A stretch of 63,719 bases of DNA. Source: Oscillospiraceae bacterium. Lineage in GTDB: Bacteria > Bacillota > Clostridia > Oscillospirales > Acutalibacteraceae. This document shows, piece by piece, positions 62,671 through 63,719 of the stretch. Below the pieces are notes generated by a model. The model saw only the letters and a list, made by a program, of their open reading frames with translations, did not search any database and had not been told where the DNA came from. The position numbers and the translations under genes were made by a program. The stretch covers positions 1 to 63,719 of the forward strand of contig SVPI01000007.1 in assembly GCA_015065935.1 (NCBI GenBank). The letters are read 5' to 3'. Position 1 is the first letter of the stretch; each line of letters opens with the position of its first letter.

Positions 62671-62901
62671 ATGTTAGAAAAGAACATTAGGCTCGGCAGT
62701 ATTGAACAGGTTAAATCCTTTGTTAACATTGCAATGTCAAAGGAATTTGAGGTTGACCTTTATTCAGGTAAATATATTGTTAACGGAAAATCAATTATGG
62801 GTATCTTCAGCATTGATTTAACAAAGCCCATTAAAATGGTTGCTTCCTGCGATGAAAACGATGTTTTTGCAACCGAAATTGAAGGATTTGTTTGCGAGTA
62901 A
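62671..62901 (+). CDS. HPr-like protein lacking the catalytic histidine
   Basis: A 76-aa HPr-fold protein. The end (VDLYSGKYIVNGKSIMGIFSIDLTKPIKMVAS) matches HPr, including Ser41 in GKSIMGIFS at the position of regulatory Ser46. The catalytic loop GLHARPA with His15 is absent: residues 8-17 read LGSIEQVKSF. It cannot carry phosphate from enzyme I like true HPr. It might act as a regulator through the serine; this is inference. AAAGAGGTG precedes the ATG, immediately after the leader RNA. Confidence 0.85.
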   Translation: MLEKNIRLGSIEQVKSFVNIAMSKEFEVDLYSGKYIVNGKSIMGIFSIDLTKPIKMVASCDENDVFATEIEGFVCE

Positions 62902-62987
62902 AAAAATCTTAAAAAAACACTTGCTTTTTTATCATAAAGCATATATAATATTTTGGTAGCGCAAAATAGCGTTTTAAAAAATCGTCT

Positions 62988-63079
62988 GGAGAAGTCGCGT
63001 AGCTGGTCGAGCGCGCACGATTGGAAATCGTGTAACGGCTACAAACCGTTCGAGGGTTCGAATCCCTCCTTCTCCGCCA
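62988..63079 (+). tRNA. tRNA-Ser (anticodon GGA)
   Basis: A 92-nt class II tRNA with encoded CCA. The acceptor GGAGAAG pairs with CTTCTCC, the anticodon loop is GATTGGAAATC (GGA, reads UCC/UCU), there is a long variable arm (AACGGCTACAAACCGTT), and the T-arm is AGGGTTCGAATCCCT. Discriminator G73. Confidence 0.95.
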
Positions 63080-63082
63080 AAA
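63062..63082 (+). repeat. 21-bp repeat at tRNA-Ser 3' end, copy 1 (att-like)
   Basis: ATCCCTCCTTCTCCGCCA plus three A, the last part of the tRNA gene. It recurs exactly at 63248-63268, 186 bp downstream. Duplicated tRNA ends are the usual scar of site-specific integration. Confidence 0.7.
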
Positions 63083-63083
63083 C

Positions 63084-63109
63084 AAAACCGTCCCTTTGGG
63101 GCGGTTTTT
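63084..63109 (+). terminator. Terminator of tRNA-Ser
   Basis: CCGTCCC and GGGCGG around TTTG, followed by TTTTTG. Confidence 0.88.
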
Positions 63110-63122
63110 GTTTTGCGGCTAG

Positions 63123-63243
63123 ACAGGAGGAGATTCGAACAAGGAAGGAGAAAGCCGCAGGCTTTCGGAAGAAAATAGTCCAGTGGACTGTTTTCGCTGA
63201 CGTGGCAACGAGCGCAAGCGAGGCGAGAGAGTGCGGAGCACTC
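63123..63243. repeat. Cluster of small hairpins between the tRNA repeats
   Basis: Perfect mini-hairpins: GAAAGCC-GCA-GGCTTTC (63150-63166), AGTCC-AGT-GGACT (63177-63189) and GAGTGC-GGA-GCACTC (63229-63243). At 63123-63140 the reverse complement reads GTTCGAATCTCCTCCT, like a T-arm and acceptor of a tRNA in the opposite direction. The region has no ORF of its own; apparent antisense ORFs come from the tRNA. Confidence 0.6.
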
Positions 63244-63247
63244 GGAT

Positions 63248-63268
63248 ATCCCTCCTTCTCCGCCAAAA
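63248..63268 (+). repeat. 21-bp repeat of tRNA-Ser 3' end, copy 2
   Basis: Exact copy of 63062-63082 with no tRNA gene before it. Confidence 0.75.
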
Positions 63269-63309
63269 AAGAAGTAACTTTTGTCTACCAAAAGTTACTT
63301 CTTTTTTTA
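63269..63309 (+). terminator. Strong terminator before the hairpin array
   Basis: AAGAAGTAACTTTTG pairs with CAAAAGTTACTTCTT-like sequence (GAAGTAACTTT/AAAGTTACTTC), followed by seven T. Confidence 0.9.
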
Positions 63310-63310
63310 T

Positions 63311-63489
63311 CCAAGCCGCAGGCTTGGTATATCATCACGCGCCAGCGTGTATATCATCGCCGCAGGCGCATATCATCAGCCGAAGGCTGCATAACTGCGG
63401 CTTGATGAGATGCAACACTGCGTGTTGATGATATACCGCAACAAGTTGCGGATGATATACAAGACTTCGCCTTGATTTGATCCATCAAA
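63311..63489. repeat. Array of mini-hairpins with inverted 8-9 bp spacers
   Basis: Seven or eight small hairpins in ~180 bp: CCAAGCC-GCA-GGCTTGG (63311-63327), ACGC-GCCA-GCGT (63337), CGCC-GCA-GGCG (63358), AGCC-GAA-GGCT (63378), AACAC-TGC-GTGTT (63414), CCGCAAC-AA-GTTGCGG (63436), CAAG...CTTG (63460) and TTTGAT-CC-ATCAAA (63476). The first half is spaced by TATATCATC, the second half by its inverse GATGATATA, so the whole array is a dyad centred near 63395. Not a CRISPR: arms differ and there is no constant repeat. Confidence 0.8.
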
Positions 63490-63504
63490 AATACATGTAA
63501 CACA

Positions 63505-63547
63505 AACGCCCTCGGCAGCCGGAACGGTTGTCGGGGGCGCTTTTTTG
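63505..63547 (+). terminator. Terminator-like hairpin
   Basis: GCCCTCGGCAGCC pairs with GGTTGTCGGGGGC (two mismatches/wobbles), followed by six T. No gene clearly feeds it on the plus strand, except readthrough from the tRNA region. Confidence 0.75.
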
Positions 63548-63554
63548 CGTTCGG

Positions 63555-63583
63555 TTGAAAAATTCATAGTTTTGTGGTATAAT
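63555..63583 (+). promoter_or_regulatory. Promoter of the gene starting at 63714
   Basis: TTGAAA (63555-63560), 17 bp, TATAAT (63578-63583). About 120 nt of leader follow, containing AAAGTAACA twice (63618-63626 and 63641-63649). Confidence 0.8.
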
Positions 63584-63713
63584 CTGTTCGGAAAATAAGA
63601 ATTTGTTGTTATTTATAAAAGTAACAGCGCAACCCATCAAAGTAACACCTCAAAGGATAGATTTTTAGCCGAAAATATGATAAAATATGTTCAGAAAAAA
63701 CGGAGGTGTTTCT

Positions 63714-63719
63714 ATGGAA
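63714..63719 (+). CDS. Start of a gene cut by the window edge
   Basis: ATGGAA follows GGAGGTG with 5 nt spacing. Only two codons are inside the window, so the product is unknown. Confidence 0.6.

Noticed and set aside
62974-63405. ORFs on both strands with EGGIRTL-type residues
   Set aside because: These are the well-known false ORFs produced by reading tRNA sequence and its neighbours.
63311-63489. CRISPR array
   Set aside because: Units have different arms, the spacers are near constant and inverted in the second half, and no cas gene is present.

Overview
The window comes from a low-to-mid GC Gram-positive anaerobe of the class Clostridia, most likely an uncultured gut member of the Oscillospirales/Ruminococcaceae type. 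The evidence is Firmicutes gene order (rnc-smc-ftsY, dprA-topA-trmFO, infC-rpmI-rplT, cdaA-cdaR), strong AGGAGG-type ribosome binding sites, consensus sigma-A promoters, an L20-type leader and many AraC-controlled glycan genes. There is no rRNA, CRISPR array, transposase or phage gene. All calls come from reading the sequence; no database search was possible.

Layout. 1-1030: remains of BlaR1/M56-type genes that end abruptly at a junction (about 1025-1030) with the 3' end of a HAD phosphatase gene. 992-4783 (minus): HAD phosphatase, GH3 glycosidase and malic enzyme. 5059-7628: GH29 fucosidase (plus), PHP phosphatase and a small lipoprotein (minus), the lipoprotein behind a leader that looks like a transcription attenuator. 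7875-25179 (minus): a tightly packed housekeeping cluster (leuS, rsfS, yqeK, nadD, yhbY, rdgB, ftsY, smc, a radical SAM gene, rnc, plsX, trmFO, topA, dprA and an rRNA methyltransferase gene). 25302-26624: rplT-rpmI-infC with leader and promoter. 26632-33173 (minus): mreB, comF, recD2, a small membrane protein, cdaR and cdaA. 33231-35751 (minus): cysteine-desulfurase-like enzyme, DUF3343 protein and a YtvI-like permease. 35930-38836 (plus): ACT protein, homoserine dehydrogenase and aspartokinase.

From 38886 the window becomes accessory. It holds an unclassified clan GH-A-like glycosidase with a divergent AraC regulator. A cassette of four genes (zinc-less alcohol dehydrogenase, Gfo/Idh/MocA, EamA, AraC) follows, flanked by two copies of a lipoprotein gene. 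Next come nnr, a PqqD-ABC transporter pair, an orphan sugar-binding lipoprotein, a 707-aa protein of unknown class next to a fucose/arabinose isomerase-like enzyme, and an AraC-GH2-ROK-SIS set that looks like a mannoside-use locus with three 21-bp operator repeats. The right end (60858-63719) has two membrane proteins, a structured leader RNA in front of an HPr-like protein without the catalytic histidine, a tRNA-Ser gene, and a dense array of tiny hairpins beside a duplicated tRNA 3' end.

The most unusual signals are the hairpin array (63311-63489), the leader RNA at 62494-62654, the tandem-repeat attenuator at 7651-7787, the lipoprotein duplication around 42-46 kb, and several compact divergent promoters.
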